A DNA stretch of 64,000 nt from Megascapheus bottae (taxonomy: Eukaryota; Chordata; Mammalia; Rodentia; Geomyidae): contig JANJXV010001738.1 of the NCBI GenBank assembly GCA_024803745.1, positions 1 to 64,000 of the forward strand. The letters are read 5' to 3'. Both the position numbers and the translations under genes were made by a program. Every line of letters starts with the position of its first letter. Positions within the stretch are counted from its first letter, which is position 1. The notes below the pieces were generated by a model that made no database searches, was not told the origin of the DNA, and saw only the letters and a list, made by a program, of their open reading frames with translations. Positions 49,940 to 62,544 of this stretch are shown piece after piece.

Positions 49940-52583
49940 AGCAGATCGAACAATTCCGTAGGAAGGTCACCGGCAAAATCCAGTACCCATTACACTGGAG
50001 GAAATCCTCGAAGAAGTAACACAAGACACAATGAAGTTGCTTGTGGTCAAAGAAATGAACCACGCTCACAAGAACAACTCTAGGAGATAGCGCAATCCCG
50101 GTGGAAGTAGTCTCCCTTGTTCCTGCTCAGAGACCACGATGAACTAAAGGCTGTTGTTACACTGAAGTGGAACGAGGAAGCATATAATCCACCGCTTCGC
50201 AAGAAGGTTCTTATCAGAAAGAGCAATGCCGTAGAAATTTGAACGGCAAAATCCAGTAAGCATTACACTGGATGAAAACGTCCAAGAACAAAAACAAGAC
50301 AGATTGAAGGTGCTTGTTGTAGGAGGTTCACCGGCAAAATACAGTATCCATTACACAGGATGAAATCTTCCAAGAAGTAAAACCAGATACGTTTAACTTG
50401 CTTGTGGAAGCATAAACGACTACGTTAACCGAACAACTCCTAGCAGATAGAGCAATGTCGTTGTGGGAGTAGACTGCTCGTTGTACGTGCAAGACATCAC
50501 GACGAAATAAAAGCAGGTAGTACCCCGCTTAGCAGCAAGAGCAATGCCGTAGAAATTTGATCGGCAAATCCACTAAGCATTACACTGGATGAAAACGTCC
50601 AAGAACTAAAACCAGATACACTGAAGTTGCTTGTGGTAGAAGAAATGACCACGCCTACCCAGAACAACTCTTAGCAGATAGAGCTATATGAGTGCTACTA
50701 CTGTCTCGGTTGTACTGGATGAAGCACGACGCTGAAATAAAAGCAGATACACTGAAGGTGCAGGGGGAAAAATAAAGTAACCCGATTAGACAAGAGGGTC
50801 TTCAGTAGAAAGAGAGTAATGCCGAAGGAGGTTCAACGGCAAAACACAGTATCCATTACCCAGGATGAAATCTTCCAAGAAGTAAAAGAAGAGACCTTGA
50901 AGCTGCTTAGGGGACAATGAACGACCACGTTAACCGAACAACTCCTAGCAGATAGAGCAATGTCGTTGTGGGAGTAGACAGTTGGTTGTACGTGCTCAGA
51001 CACCACGACAAACTAAAAGCAGGTAAACTGAGGTTGAACGAGGAAGAAGAAAATACCCCGCTAGGACAAGAAGTTTCCTAGCAGAACGAGCAATGCCGCA
51101 TTGACTGCACCGGCAATATCCAGTATCCATGACACTCCATGAATACCTCCAGGAAGTGAAACGAGATACATTGAAGTTACTTGGGGTAGAAGAAATGCCC
51201 AGGTTTACACAGAGCAAATCATACTAGATAGAGCAATGTCAATGGTAGTTCCGTCTCCGTTGCACTTGATGAAGCACGACGCTGAAATAAAAACAGATAC
51301 ACTGAGGGTACAGGGGGGAAAAATAAAATACCCTGCTTAGATAAAAACGATCTTAGCAGATCGAACAATTCCGTAGGAAGGTCACTGGCAAAATCCAGTA
51401 CCAATTACACTGGATGAAATCCTCCAAGGAGTAACACGAGATACATTGAAGTGCTTGTGCTCAAAGAATGACCACGTTCCCAAGAACAACTCTAGGAGAT
51501 AGAGCAATCTCAATGGAAGTACAGTCTCCCTTGTACCTGCTCAAAGACCACGACGAAATAAAAGCTGGTACACTGAAGTTGAACGAGGAAGAAAATACCC
51601 CATTTAGACAAGAAGGTTCTTAGCAAAAGAACAATGCCGTAGGGAGTGCAATGGCAAAATCCAGTATCCATGGCACTCTATGAAAACCTCCAGGAAGTGA
51701 AACGAGATACACTGAAGTTACTAGTGGTAGAATTAATGACCAGGTTTACGCAGAACAAATCATACTAGATAGAGCAATGTCAATGGTAGTTCAGTCTCCG
51801 TTGTACTTGATGAAGCACCACACTGAAATAAAAGCAGATACAGTGAAGGTGCAGGGGGGGGGAATAAAATACCCCGCTTAGAAAAAAACGATCTTTGCAG
51901 ATCGAACAATTCCGTAGGAAGCTCACCGGCAAAATCCAGTGTCAATTACACTGGATGAAATCCTCGAAGAAGAAACACAAGATACATTGAAGTTGCTTGT
52001 GGTCAAAGAAATGACCACGTTCACAAGAACAACTCTAGGAGATAGAGCAATCTCGGTGGAAGTACAGTCTCCCTTCTTCATGCTCAGAGACCACGACGAA
52101 ATAAAAGCTGGTACACTGAAGTTGACCGAGCAAGCATATAATACCACGCTTCGCAAGAAGGTTCTTATCAGAAAGAGCAATGCCGTAGAAATTTGAACGG
52201 CAAAATAAAGTTCGTTGTACGTGCTCAGACACCACGACGAAATAAAGGCAGGTACACTGACGTTGAACGAGGAAGAAGAAAATACCCGGCTTAGACAAGA
52301 AGTTTCCTAGCAGAAAGAGCAATGCCGTATTGACTGCACCGGCAAAATCCAGTATCCATGACACTCTATGAATACGTCCAGGAAGTGAAACGAGATACAT
52401 TGAAGTTACTTGGGGTAGAAGAAATGCCCAGGTTTACACAGAAAAATCATACTACATAGAGCAATGTCAATGGTAGTTCCTTCTCCGTTGCACTTGATGA
52501 AGCATCACGCTGAAATAAAAACAGATACACTGAAGGTACAGGGGGGGAAAAATAAAATACCCCGCTTAGAAAAAAGCGATCTT
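49940..52583 (+). repeat. HOR unit U20 (class C with converted m9 end, 2,644 bp)
   Basis: Carries the m1-type tract in m9 (52152-52185), AAATAAAGGCAGG in m10 and the 9-G tract as in U15 and U17. It keeps the class A/C form of m5 and m6 (CAGTTGG, AGCAAATC), so it is a recombinant between the two forms. Confidence 0.93.
52152..52185 (+). other. m1-type tract inside m9 of U20
   Basis: Same replaced segment as in U15 and U17, here on a different m5/m6 background. Confidence 0.85.
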
Positions 52584-55226
52584 AGCAGATCGAACAATTC
52601 CGTGGGAAGGTCACCGGCAAAATCCAGTACCAATTACACTGGAGGAAATCCTCGAAGAAGTAACACAAGACACAATGAAGTTGCTTGTGGTCAAAGAAAT
52701 GAACCACGCTCACAAGAACAACTCTAGGAGATAGCGCAATCCCGGTGGAAGTAGTCTCCCTTGTTCCTGCTCAGAGACCACGATGAACTAAAGGCTGTTG
52801 TTACACTGAAGTGGAACGAGGAAGCATATAATCCACCGCTTCGCAAGAAGGTTCTTATCAGAAAGAGCAATGCCGTAGAAATTTGAACGGCAAAATCCAG
52901 TAAGCATTACACTGGATGAAAACGTCCAAGAACAAAAACAAGACAGATTGAAGGTGCTTGTTGTAGGAGGTTCACCGGCAAAATACAGTATCCATTACAC
53001 AGGATGAAATCTTCCAAGAAGTAAAACCAGATACGTTTAACTTGCTTGTGGAAGCATAAACGACTACGTTAACCGAACAACTCCTAGCAGATAGAGCAAT
53101 GTCGTTGTGGGAGTAGACTGCTCGTTGTACGTGCAAGACATCACGACGAAATAAAAGCAGGTAGTACCCCGCTTAGCAGAAAGAGCAATGCCGTAGAAAT
53201 TTGATCGGCAAATCCACTAAGCATTACACTGGATGAAAACGTCCAAGAACTAAAACCAGATACACTGAAGTTGCTTGTGGTAGAAGAAATGACCACGCCT
53301 ACCCAGAACAACTCTTAGCAGATAGAGCTATATGAGTGCTACTACTGTCTCGGTTGTACTGGATGAAGCACGACGCTGAAATAAAAGCAGATACACTGAA
53401 GGTGCAGGGGGAAAAATAAAGTAACCCGATTAGACAAGAGGGTCTTCAGTAGAAAGAGAGTAATGCCGAAGGAGGTTCAACGGCAAAACACAGTATCCAT
53501 TACCCAGGATGAAATCTTCCAAGAAGTAAAAGAAGAGACCTTGAAGCTGCTTAGGGGACAATGAACGACCACGTTAACCGAACAACTCCTAGCAGATAGA
53601 GCAATGTCGTTGTGGGAGTAGAGAGTTCGTTGTACGTGCTCAGACACCACGACAAACTAAAAGCAGGTAAACTGAGGTTGAACGAGGAAGAAGAAAATAC
53701 CCCGCTAGGACAAGAAGTTTCCTAGCAGAACGAGCAATGCCGCATTGACTGCACCGGCAATATCCAGTATCCATGACACTCCATGAATACCTCCAGGAAG
53801 TGAAACGAGATACATTGAAGTTACTTGGGGTAGAAGAAATGCCCAGGTTTACACAGAAAAATCATACTACATAGAGCAATGTCAATGGTAGTTCCTTCTC
53901 CGTGGCACTTGATGAAGCACGACGCTGAAATAAAAACAGATACACTGAGGGTACAGGGGGGAAAAATAAAATACCCTGCTTAGATAAAAACGATCTTAGC
54001 AGATCGAACAATTCCGTAGGAAGGTCACTGGCAAAATCCAGTACCAATTACACTGGATGAAATCCTCCAAGGAGTAACACGAGATACATTGAAGTGCTTG
54101 TGCTCAAAGAATGACCACGTTCCCAAGAACAACTCTAGGAGATAGAGCAATCTCAATGGAAGTACAGTCTCCCTTGTACCTGCTCAAAGACCACGACGAA
54201 ATAAAAGCTGGTACACTGAAGTTGAACGAGGAAGAAAATACCCCATTTAGACAAGAAGGTTCTTAGCAAAAGAACAATGCCGTAGGGAGTGCAATGGCAA
54301 AATCCAGTATCCATGGCACTCTATGAAAACCTCCAGGAAGTGAAACGAGATACATTGAAGTTACTAGTGGTAGAATTAATGACCAGGTTTACGCAGAAAA
54401 AATCATACTAGATAGAGCAATGTCAATGGTAGTTCAGTCTCCGTTGTACTTGATGAAGCACCACACTGAAATAAAAGCAGATACAGTGAAGGTGCAGGGT
54501 GGGGGGGAATAAAATACCCCGCTTAGAAAAAAACGATCTTTGCAGATCGAACAATTCCGTAGGAAGCTCACCGGCAAAATCCAGTGTCAATTACACTGGA
54601 TGAAATCCTCGAAGAAGAAACACAAGATACATTGAAGTTGCTTGTGGTCAAAGAAATGACCACGTTCACAAGAACAACTCTAGGAGATAGAGCAATCTCG
54701 GTGGAAGTACAGTCTCCCTTCTTCATGCTCAGAGACCACGACGAAATAAAAGCTGGTACACTGAAGTTGACCGAGCAAGCATATAATACCACGCTTAGCA
54801 AGAAGGTTCTTATCATAAAGCAATGCCTTAGAAATTTGAACGGCAAAATAAAGTTCGTTGTACGTGCTCAGACACCACGACGAAATAAAAGCAGGTACAC
54901 TGACGTTGAACGAGGAAGAAGAAAATACCCGGCTTAGACAAGAAGTTTCCTAGCAGAAAGAGCAATGCCGTATTGACTGCACCGGCAAAATCCAGTATCC
55001 ATGACACTCTATGAATACGTCCAGGAAGTGAAACGAGATACATTGAAGTTACTTGGGGTAGAAGAAATGCCCAGGTTTACACAGAAAAATCATACTACAT
55101 AGAGCAATGTCAATGGTAGTTCCTTCTCCGTTGCACTTGATGAAGCATCACGCTGAAATAAAAACAGATACACTGAAGGTACAGGGGGGGAAAAATAAAA
55201 TACCCCGCTTAGAAAAAAGCGATCTT
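52584..55226 (+). repeat. HOR unit U21 (class B front, class C-like m8, 2,643 bp)
   Basis: Class B marks from the start through m6, then CAGGG-T-GGGGGGG in m8 as in classes A and C. Near 54399 it shares GCAGAAAAAATC with U19. An exchange point therefore lies between m6 and m8. Confidence 0.93.
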
Positions 55227-58200
55227 AGCAGATCGAACAATTCCGTAGGAAGGTCACCGGCAAAATCCAGTACCCATTACACTGGAGGAAATCCTCGAAG
55301 AAGTAACACAAGACACAATGAAGTTGCTTGTGGTCAAAGAAATGAACCACGCTCACAAGAACAACTCTAGGAGATAGCGCAATCCCGGTGGAAGTAGTCT
55401 CCCTTGTTCCTGCTCAGAGACCACGATGAACTAAAGGCTGTTGTTACACTGAAGTGGAACGAGGAAGCATATAATCCACCGCTTCGCAAGAAGGTTCTTA
55501 TCAGAAAGAGCAATGCCGTAGAAATTTGAACGGCAAAATCCAGTAAGCATTACACTGGATGAAAACGTCCAAGAACAAAAACAAGACAGATTGAAGGTGC
55601 TTGTTGTAGGAGGTTCACCGGCAAAATACAGTATCCATTACACAGGATGAAATCTTCCAAGAAGTAAAACCAGATACGTTTAACTTGCTTGTGGAAGCAT
55701 AAACGACTACGTTAACCGAACAACTCCTAGCAGATAGAGCAATGTCGTTGTGGGAGTAGACTGCTCGTTGTACGTGCAAGACATCACGACGAAATAAAAG
55801 CAGGTAGTACCCCGCTTAGCAGCAAGAGCAATGCCGTAGAAATTTGATCGGCAAATCCACTAAGCATTACACTGGATGAAAACGTCCAAGAACTAAAACC
55901 AGATACACTGAAGTTGCTTGTGGTAGAAGAAATGACCACGCCTACCCAGAACAACTCTTAGCAGATAGAGCTATATGAGTGCTACTACTGTCTCGGTTGT
56001 ACTGGATGAAGCACGACGCTGAAATAAAAGCAGATACACTGAAGGTGCAGGGGGAAAAATAAAGTAACCCGATTAGACAAGAGGGTCTTCAGTAGAAAGA
56101 GAGTAATGCCGAAGGAGGTTCAACGGCAAAACACAGTATCCATTACCCAGGATGAAATCTTCCAAGAAGTAAAAGAAGAGACCTTGAAGCTGCTTAGGGG
56201 ACAATGAACGACCACGTTAACCGAACAACTCCTAGCAGATAGAGCAATGTCGTTGTGGGAGTAGACAGTTGGTTGTACGTGCTCAGACACCACGACAAAC
56301 TAAAAGCAGGTAAACTGAGGTTGAACGAGGAAGAAGAAAATACCCCGCTAGGACAAGAAGTTTCCTAGCAGAACGAGCAATGCCGCATTGACTGCACCGG
56401 CAATATCCAGTATCCATGACACTCCATGAATACCTCCAGGAAGTGAAACGAGATACATTGAAGTTACTTGGGGTAGAAGAAATGCCCAGGTTTACACAGA
56501 GCAAATCATACTAGATAGAGCAATGTCAATGGTAGTTCCGTCTCCGTTGCACTTGATGAAGCACGACGCTGAAATAAAAACAGATACACTGAGGGTACAG
56601 GGGGGAAAAATAAAATACCCTGCTTAGATAAAAACGATCTTAGCAGATCGAACAATTCCGTAGGAAGGTCACTGGCAAAATCCAGTACCAATTACACTGG
56701 ATGAAATCCTCCAAGGAGTAACACGAGATACATTGAAGTGCTTGTGCTCAAAGAATGACCACGTTCCCAAGAACAACTCTAGGAGATAGAGCAATCTCAA
56801 TGGAAGTACAGTCTCCCTTGTACCTGCTCAAAGACCACGACGAAATAAAAGCTGGTACACTGAAGTTGAACGAGGAAGAAAATACCCCATTTAGACAAGA
56901 AGGTTCTTAGCAAAAGAACAATGCCGTAGGGAGTGCAATGGCAAAATCCAGTATCCATGGCACTCTATGAAAACCTCCAGGAAGTGAAACGAGATACACT
57001 GAAGTTACTAGTGGTAGAATTAATGACCAGGTTTACGCAGAACAAATCATACTAGATAGAGCAATGTCAATGGTAGTTCAGTCTCCGTTGTACTTGATGA
57101 AGCACCACACTGAAATAAAAGCAGATACAGTGAAGGTGCAGGGGGGGGGGGAATAAAATACCCCGCTTAGAAAAAAACGATCTTTGCAGATCGAACAATT
57201 CCGTAGGAAGCTCACCGGCAAAATCCAGTGTCAATTACACTGGATGAAATCCTCGAAGAAGAAACACAAGATACATTGAAGTTGCTTGTGGTCAAAGAAA
57301 TGACCACGTTCACAAGAACAACTCTAGGAGATAGAGCAATCTCGGTGGAAGTACAGTCTCCCTTCTTCATGCTCAGAGACCACGACGAAATAAAAGCTGG
57401 TACACTGAAGTTGACCGAGCAAGCATATAATACCACGCTTAGCAAGAAGGTTCTTATCATAAAGCAATGCCTTAGAAATTTGAACGGCAAAATAAAGTTC
57501 GTTGTACGTGCTCAGACACCACGACGAAATAAAAGCAGGTACACTGACGTTGAACGAGGAAGAAGAAAATACCCGGCTTAGACAAGAAGTTTCCTAGCAG
57601 AAAGAGCAATGCCGTATTGACTGCACCGGCAAAATCCAGTATCCATGACACTCCATGAATACCTATCTATCTAGGAGATAGAGCAATCTCAATGGAAGTA
57701 CAGTCTCCCTTGTACCTGCTCAAAGACCACGACGAAATAAAAGCTGGTACACTGAAGTTGAACGAGGAAGAAAATACCCCATTTAGACAAGAAGGTTCTT
57801 AGCAAAAGAACAATGCCGTAGGGAGTGCAATGGCAAAATCCAGTATCCATGGCACTCTATGAAAACCTCCAGGAAGTGAAACGAGATACACTGAAGTTAC
57901 TAGTGGTAGAATTAATGACCAGGTTTACGCAGAACAAATCATACTAGATAGAGCAATGTCAATGGTAGTTCAGTCTCCGTTGTACTTGATGAAGCACCAC
58001 ACTGAAATAAAAGCAGATACAGTGAAGGTGCAGGGTGGTGGAATAAAATACCCCGCTTAGAAAAAAACGATCTTTGCAGATCGAACAATTCCGTAGGAAG
58101 CTCACCGGCAAAATCCAGTGTCAATTACACTGCATGAAATCCTCGAAGAAGAAACACAAGATACATTGAAGTTGCTTGTGGTCAAAGAAATGACCACGTT

Positions 58201-58760
58201 CACAAGAACAACTCTAGGAGATAGAGCAATCTCGGTGGAAGTACAGTCTCCCTTCTTCATGCTCAGAGACCACGACGAAATAAAAGCTGGTACACTGAAG
58301 TTGACCGAGCAAGCATATAATACCACGCTTAGCAAGAAGGTTCTTATCATAAAGCAATGCCTTAGAAATTTGAACGGCAAAATAAAGTTCGTTGTACGTG
58401 CTCAGACACCACGACGAAATAAAAGCAGGTACACTGACGTTGAACGAGGAAGAAGAAAATACCCGGCTTAGACAAGAAGTTTCCTAGCAGAAAGAGCAAT
58501 GCCGTATTGACTGCACCGGCAAAATCCAGTATCCATGACACTCTATGAATACGTCCAGGAAGTGAAACGAGATACATTGAAGTTACTTGGGGTAGAAGAA
58601 ATGCCCAGGTTTACACAGAAAAATCATACTACATAGAGCAATGTCAATGGTAGTTCCTTCTCCGTTGCACTTGATGAAGCATCACGCTGAAATAAAAACA
58701 GATACACTGAAGGTACAGGGGGGGAAAAATAAAATACCCCGCTTAGAAAAAAGCGATCTT
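55227..58760 (+). repeat. HOR unit U22 (class C with 890-bp internal duplication, 3,534 bp)
   Basis: Third carrier of the 890-bp duplication, here with the 12-bp segment (2,644 plus 890). The first m8 has 11 G and the second reads GGGTGGTGG. The second m9 has a G-to-C change at 58133 (ACTGCATG) that breaks the dyad arm and is shared with U23. Confidence 0.93.
57654..57673 (+). other. Duplication junction in U22
   Basis: Same CTATCTATCTAG join as in U8 and U11, although this unit is class C in m1. The rearranged right part has therefore been combined with at least two different left parts. Confidence 0.9.
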
Positions 58761-61402
58761 AGCAGATCGAACAATTCCGTGGGAAGGTCACCGGCAAAAT
58801 CCAGTACCAATTACACTGGAGGAAATCCTCGAAGAAGTAACACAAGACACAATGAAGTTGCTTGTGGTCAAAGAAATGAACCACGCTCACAAGAACAACT
58901 CTAGGAGATAGCGCAATCCCGGTGGAAGTAGTCTCCCTTGTTCCTGCTCAGAGACCACGATGAACTAAAGGCTGTTGTTACACTGAAGTGGAACGAGGAA
59001 GCATATAATCCACCGCTTCGCAAGAAGGTTCTTATCAGAAAGAGCAATGCCGTAGAAATTTGAACGGCAAAATCCAGTAAGCATTACACTGGATGAAAAC
59101 GTCCAAGAACAAAAATAAGACAGATTGAAGGTGCTTGTTGTAGGAGGTTCACCGGCAAAATACAGTATCCATTACACAGGATGAAATCTTCCAAGAAGTA
59201 AAACCAGATACGTTTAACTTGCTTGTGGAAGCATAAACGACTACGTTAACCGAACAACTCCTAGCAGATAGAGCAATGTCGTTGTGGGAGTAGACTGCTC
59301 GTTGTACGTGCAAGACATCACGACGAAATAAAAGCAGGTAGTACCCCGCTTAGCAGCAAGAGCAATGCCGTAGAAATTTGATCGGCAAATCCACTAAGCA
59401 TTACACTGGATGAAAACGTCCAAGAACTAAAACCAGATACACTGAAGTTGCTTGTGGTAGAAGAAATGACCACGCCTACCCAGAACAACTCTTAGCAGAT
59501 AGAGCTATATGAGTGCTACTACTGTCTCGGTTGTACTGGATGAAGCACGACGCTGAAATAAAAGCAGATACACTGAAGGTGCAGGGGGAAAAATAAAGTA
59601 ACCCGATTAGACAAGAGGGTCTTCAGTAGAAAGAGAGTAATGCCGAAGGAGGTTCAACGGCAAAACACAGTATCCATTACCCAGGATGAAATCTTCCAAG
59701 AAGTAAAAGAAGAGACCTTGAAGCTGCTTAGGGGACAATGAACGACCACGTTAACCGAACAACTCCTAGCAGATAGAGCAATGTCGTTGTGGGAGTAGAC
59801 AGTTGGTTGTACGTGCTCAGACACCACGACAAACTAAAAGCAGGTAAACTGAGGTTGAACGAGGAAGAAGAAAATACCCCGCTAGGACAAGAAGTTTCCT
59901 AGCAGAACGAGCAATGCCGCATTGACTGCACCGGCAATATCCAGTATCCATGACACTCCATGAATACCTCCAGGAAGTGAAACGAGATACATTGAAGTTA
60001 CTTGGGGTAGAAGAAATGCCCAGGTTTACACAGAAAAATCATACTACATAGAGCAATGTCAATGGTAGTTCCTTCTCCGTGGCACTTGATGAAGCACGAC
60101 GCTAAAATAAAAACAGATACACTGAGGGTACAGGGGGGAAAAATAAAATACCCTGCTTAGATAAAAACGATCTTAGCAGATCGAACAATTCCGTAGGAAG
60201 GTCACTGGCAAAATCCAGTACCAATTACACTGGATGAAATCCTCCAAGGAGTAACACGAGATACATTGAAGTGCTTGTGCTCAAAGAATGACCACGTTCC
60301 CAAGAACAACTCTAGGAGATAGAGCAATCTCAATGGAAGTACTGTCTCCCTTGTACCTGCTCAAAGACCACGACGAAATAAAAGCTGGTACACTGAAGTT
60401 GAACGAGGAAGAAAATACCCCATTTAGACAAGAAGGTTCTTAGCAAAAGAACAATGCCGTAGGGAGTGCAATGGCAAAATCCAGTATCCATGGCACTCTA
60501 TGAAAACCTCCAGGAAGTGAAACGAGATACATTGAAGTTACTAGTGGTAGAATTAATGACCAGGTTTACGCAGAACAAATCATACTAGATAGAGCAATGT
60601 CAATGGTAGTTCAGTCTCCGTTGTACTTGATGAAGCATCACACTGAAATAAAAGCAGATACAGTGAAGGTGCGGGTGGGGGGGAATAAAATACCCCGCTT
60701 AGAAAAAAACGATCTTTGCAGATCGAACAATTCCGTAGGAAGCTCACCGGCAAAATCCAGTGTCAATTACACTGCATGAAATCCTCGAAGAAGAAACACA
60801 AGATACATTGAAGTTGCTTGTGGTCAAAGAAATGACCACGTTCACAAGAACAACTCTAGGAGATAGAGCAATCTCGGTGGAAGTACAGTCTCCCTTCTTC
60901 ATGCTCAGAGACCACGACGAAATAAAAGCTGGTACACTGAAGTTGACCGAGCAAGCATATAATACCACGCTTAGCAAGAAGGTTCTTATCATAAAGCAAT
61001 GCCTTAGAAATTTGAACGGCAAAATAAAGTTCGTTGTACGTGCTCAGACACCACGACGAAATAAAAGCAGGTACACTGACGTTGAACGAGGAAGAAGAAA
61101 ATACCCGGCTTAGACAAGAAGTTTCCTAGCAGAAAGAGCAATGCCGTATTGACTGCACCGGCAAAATCCAGTATCCATGACACTCTATGAATACGTCCAG
61201 GAAGTGAAACGAGATACATTGAAGTTACTTGGGGTAGAAGAAATGCCCAGGTTTACACAGAAAAATCATACTACATAGAGCAATGTCAATGGTAGTTCCT
61301 TCTCCGTTGCACTTGATGAAGCATCACGCTGAAATAAAAACAGATACACTGAAGGTACAGGGGGGGAAAAATAAAATACCCCGCTTAGAAAAAAGCGATC
61401 TT
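58761..61402 (+). repeat. HOR unit U23 (class B mosaic, 2,642 bp)
   Basis: Class B start, m6 and m8, but GCAGCAAGAG in m3 and CAGTTGG in m5 as in class C. It shares the G-to-C change in the m9 dyad (60775) with the second half of U22. Private changes include CTAAAATAAAA at 60104. More single-base differences appear here than in inner units. Confidence 0.93.
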
Positions 61403-62066
61403 AGCAGATCGAACAATTCCGTAGGAAGGTCACCGGCAAAATCCAGTACCAATTACACTGGAGGAAATCCTCGAAGAAGTAACACAAGACACAATGAAGT
61501 TGCTTGTGGTCAAAGAAATGAACCACGTTCACAAGAACAACTCTAGGAGATAGCGCAATCCCGGTGGAAGTAGTCTCCCTTGTTCCTGCTCAGAGACCAC
61601 GATGAACTAACGGCTGTTGTTACACTGAAGTGGAACGAGGAAGCATATAATCCACCGCTTCGCAAGAAGGTTCTTATCAGAAAGAGCAATGCCGTAGAAA
61701 TTTGAACGGCAAAATCCAGTAAGCATTACACTGGATGAAAACGTCCAAGAACAAAAACAAGACAGATTGAAGGTGCTTGTTGTAGGAGGTTCACCGGCAA
61801 AATACAGTATCCATTACACAGGATGAAATCTTCCAAGAAGTAAAACCAGATACGTTTAACTTGCTTGTGGAAGCATAAACGACTACGTTAACCGAACAAC
61901 TCCTAGCAGATAGAGCAATGTCGTTGTGGGAGTAGACTGCTCGTTGTACGTGCAAGACATCACGACGAAATAAAAGCAGGTAGTACCCCGCTTAGCAGCA
62001 AGAGCAATGCCGTAGAAATTTGATCGGCAAATCCACTAAGCATTACACTGGATGAAAACGTCCAAG
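61403..62066 (+). repeat. HOR unit U24 (partial, last recognisable unit start)
   Basis: Contains m1 (12-bp segment with an A-to-C change), m2, m3 and the first 48 bp or so of m4. It then breaks at about 62066 after GTCCAAGA. Several private changes are visible, for example CCACGTTCAC in m1 where others read CCACGCTCAC. Confidence 0.9.
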
Positions 62067-62273
62067 ACCACGTTAACCGAACAACTCCTAGCAGATAGAG
62101 CATTGTCGGTGGCAGCAGGGTCCCCATTGTACTTGCTTAGAGACCAGGCAATGTAAAACCAGGTACACTGAAGCAGATACACTGAAGGTGCAGGGGGGGA
62201 AATATAATACCCCGCTTAGACAAAAACGATCTTAGCAGATCGAACAATTCCGTAGGAAGGTCACTGGCAAAAT
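62067..62273 (+). repeat. Broken, diverged monomer at array edge (m5/m6 mosaic)
   Basis: Begins with ACCACGTTAACCGAACAAC, typical of m5 (unit position about 973). It is then strongly diverged (CATTGTCGGTGGCAGCAGG) and jumps near 62173 to the CAGATACACTGAAGGTGCAG part of an m6-like monomer, ending with the CGATCT-TAGC-AGATCG hairpin. At least two joins are present. Confidence 0.8.
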
Positions 62274-62544
62274 CCAGTACCAATTACACTGGATGAAATC
62301 CTCGAAGAAGTAACACGAGATACATTGATGTTGCTTGTGGTGTAAGAAATGACCACGTTCCCAAGAACAACTCTAGGAGATAGAGCAATCTCGATGGAAG
62401 TACAGTCTCCCTTGTACCTGCTCAAAGACCACGACGCAATAAAAGCTGGTACACTGAAGTTGAACGAAGAAGAATAAAATACCCCGCTTAGACAAGAAGG
62501 TTCTTAGCAAAAGAACAATGCCGTAGGGTGTGCAGCGGCAAAAT
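62274..62544 (+). repeat. Diverged m7 copy at array edge (271 bp)
   Basis: Clearly m7 by its order and by CCAAGAACAAC, AGCAAAAGAACAATG and CTCAAAGACC, but with many differences from array copies. It keeps GATGTTGCTTGTGG and AAGAAATGACC where array m7 copies have lost bases, so it preserves an older state of this monomer. Confidence 0.85.
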
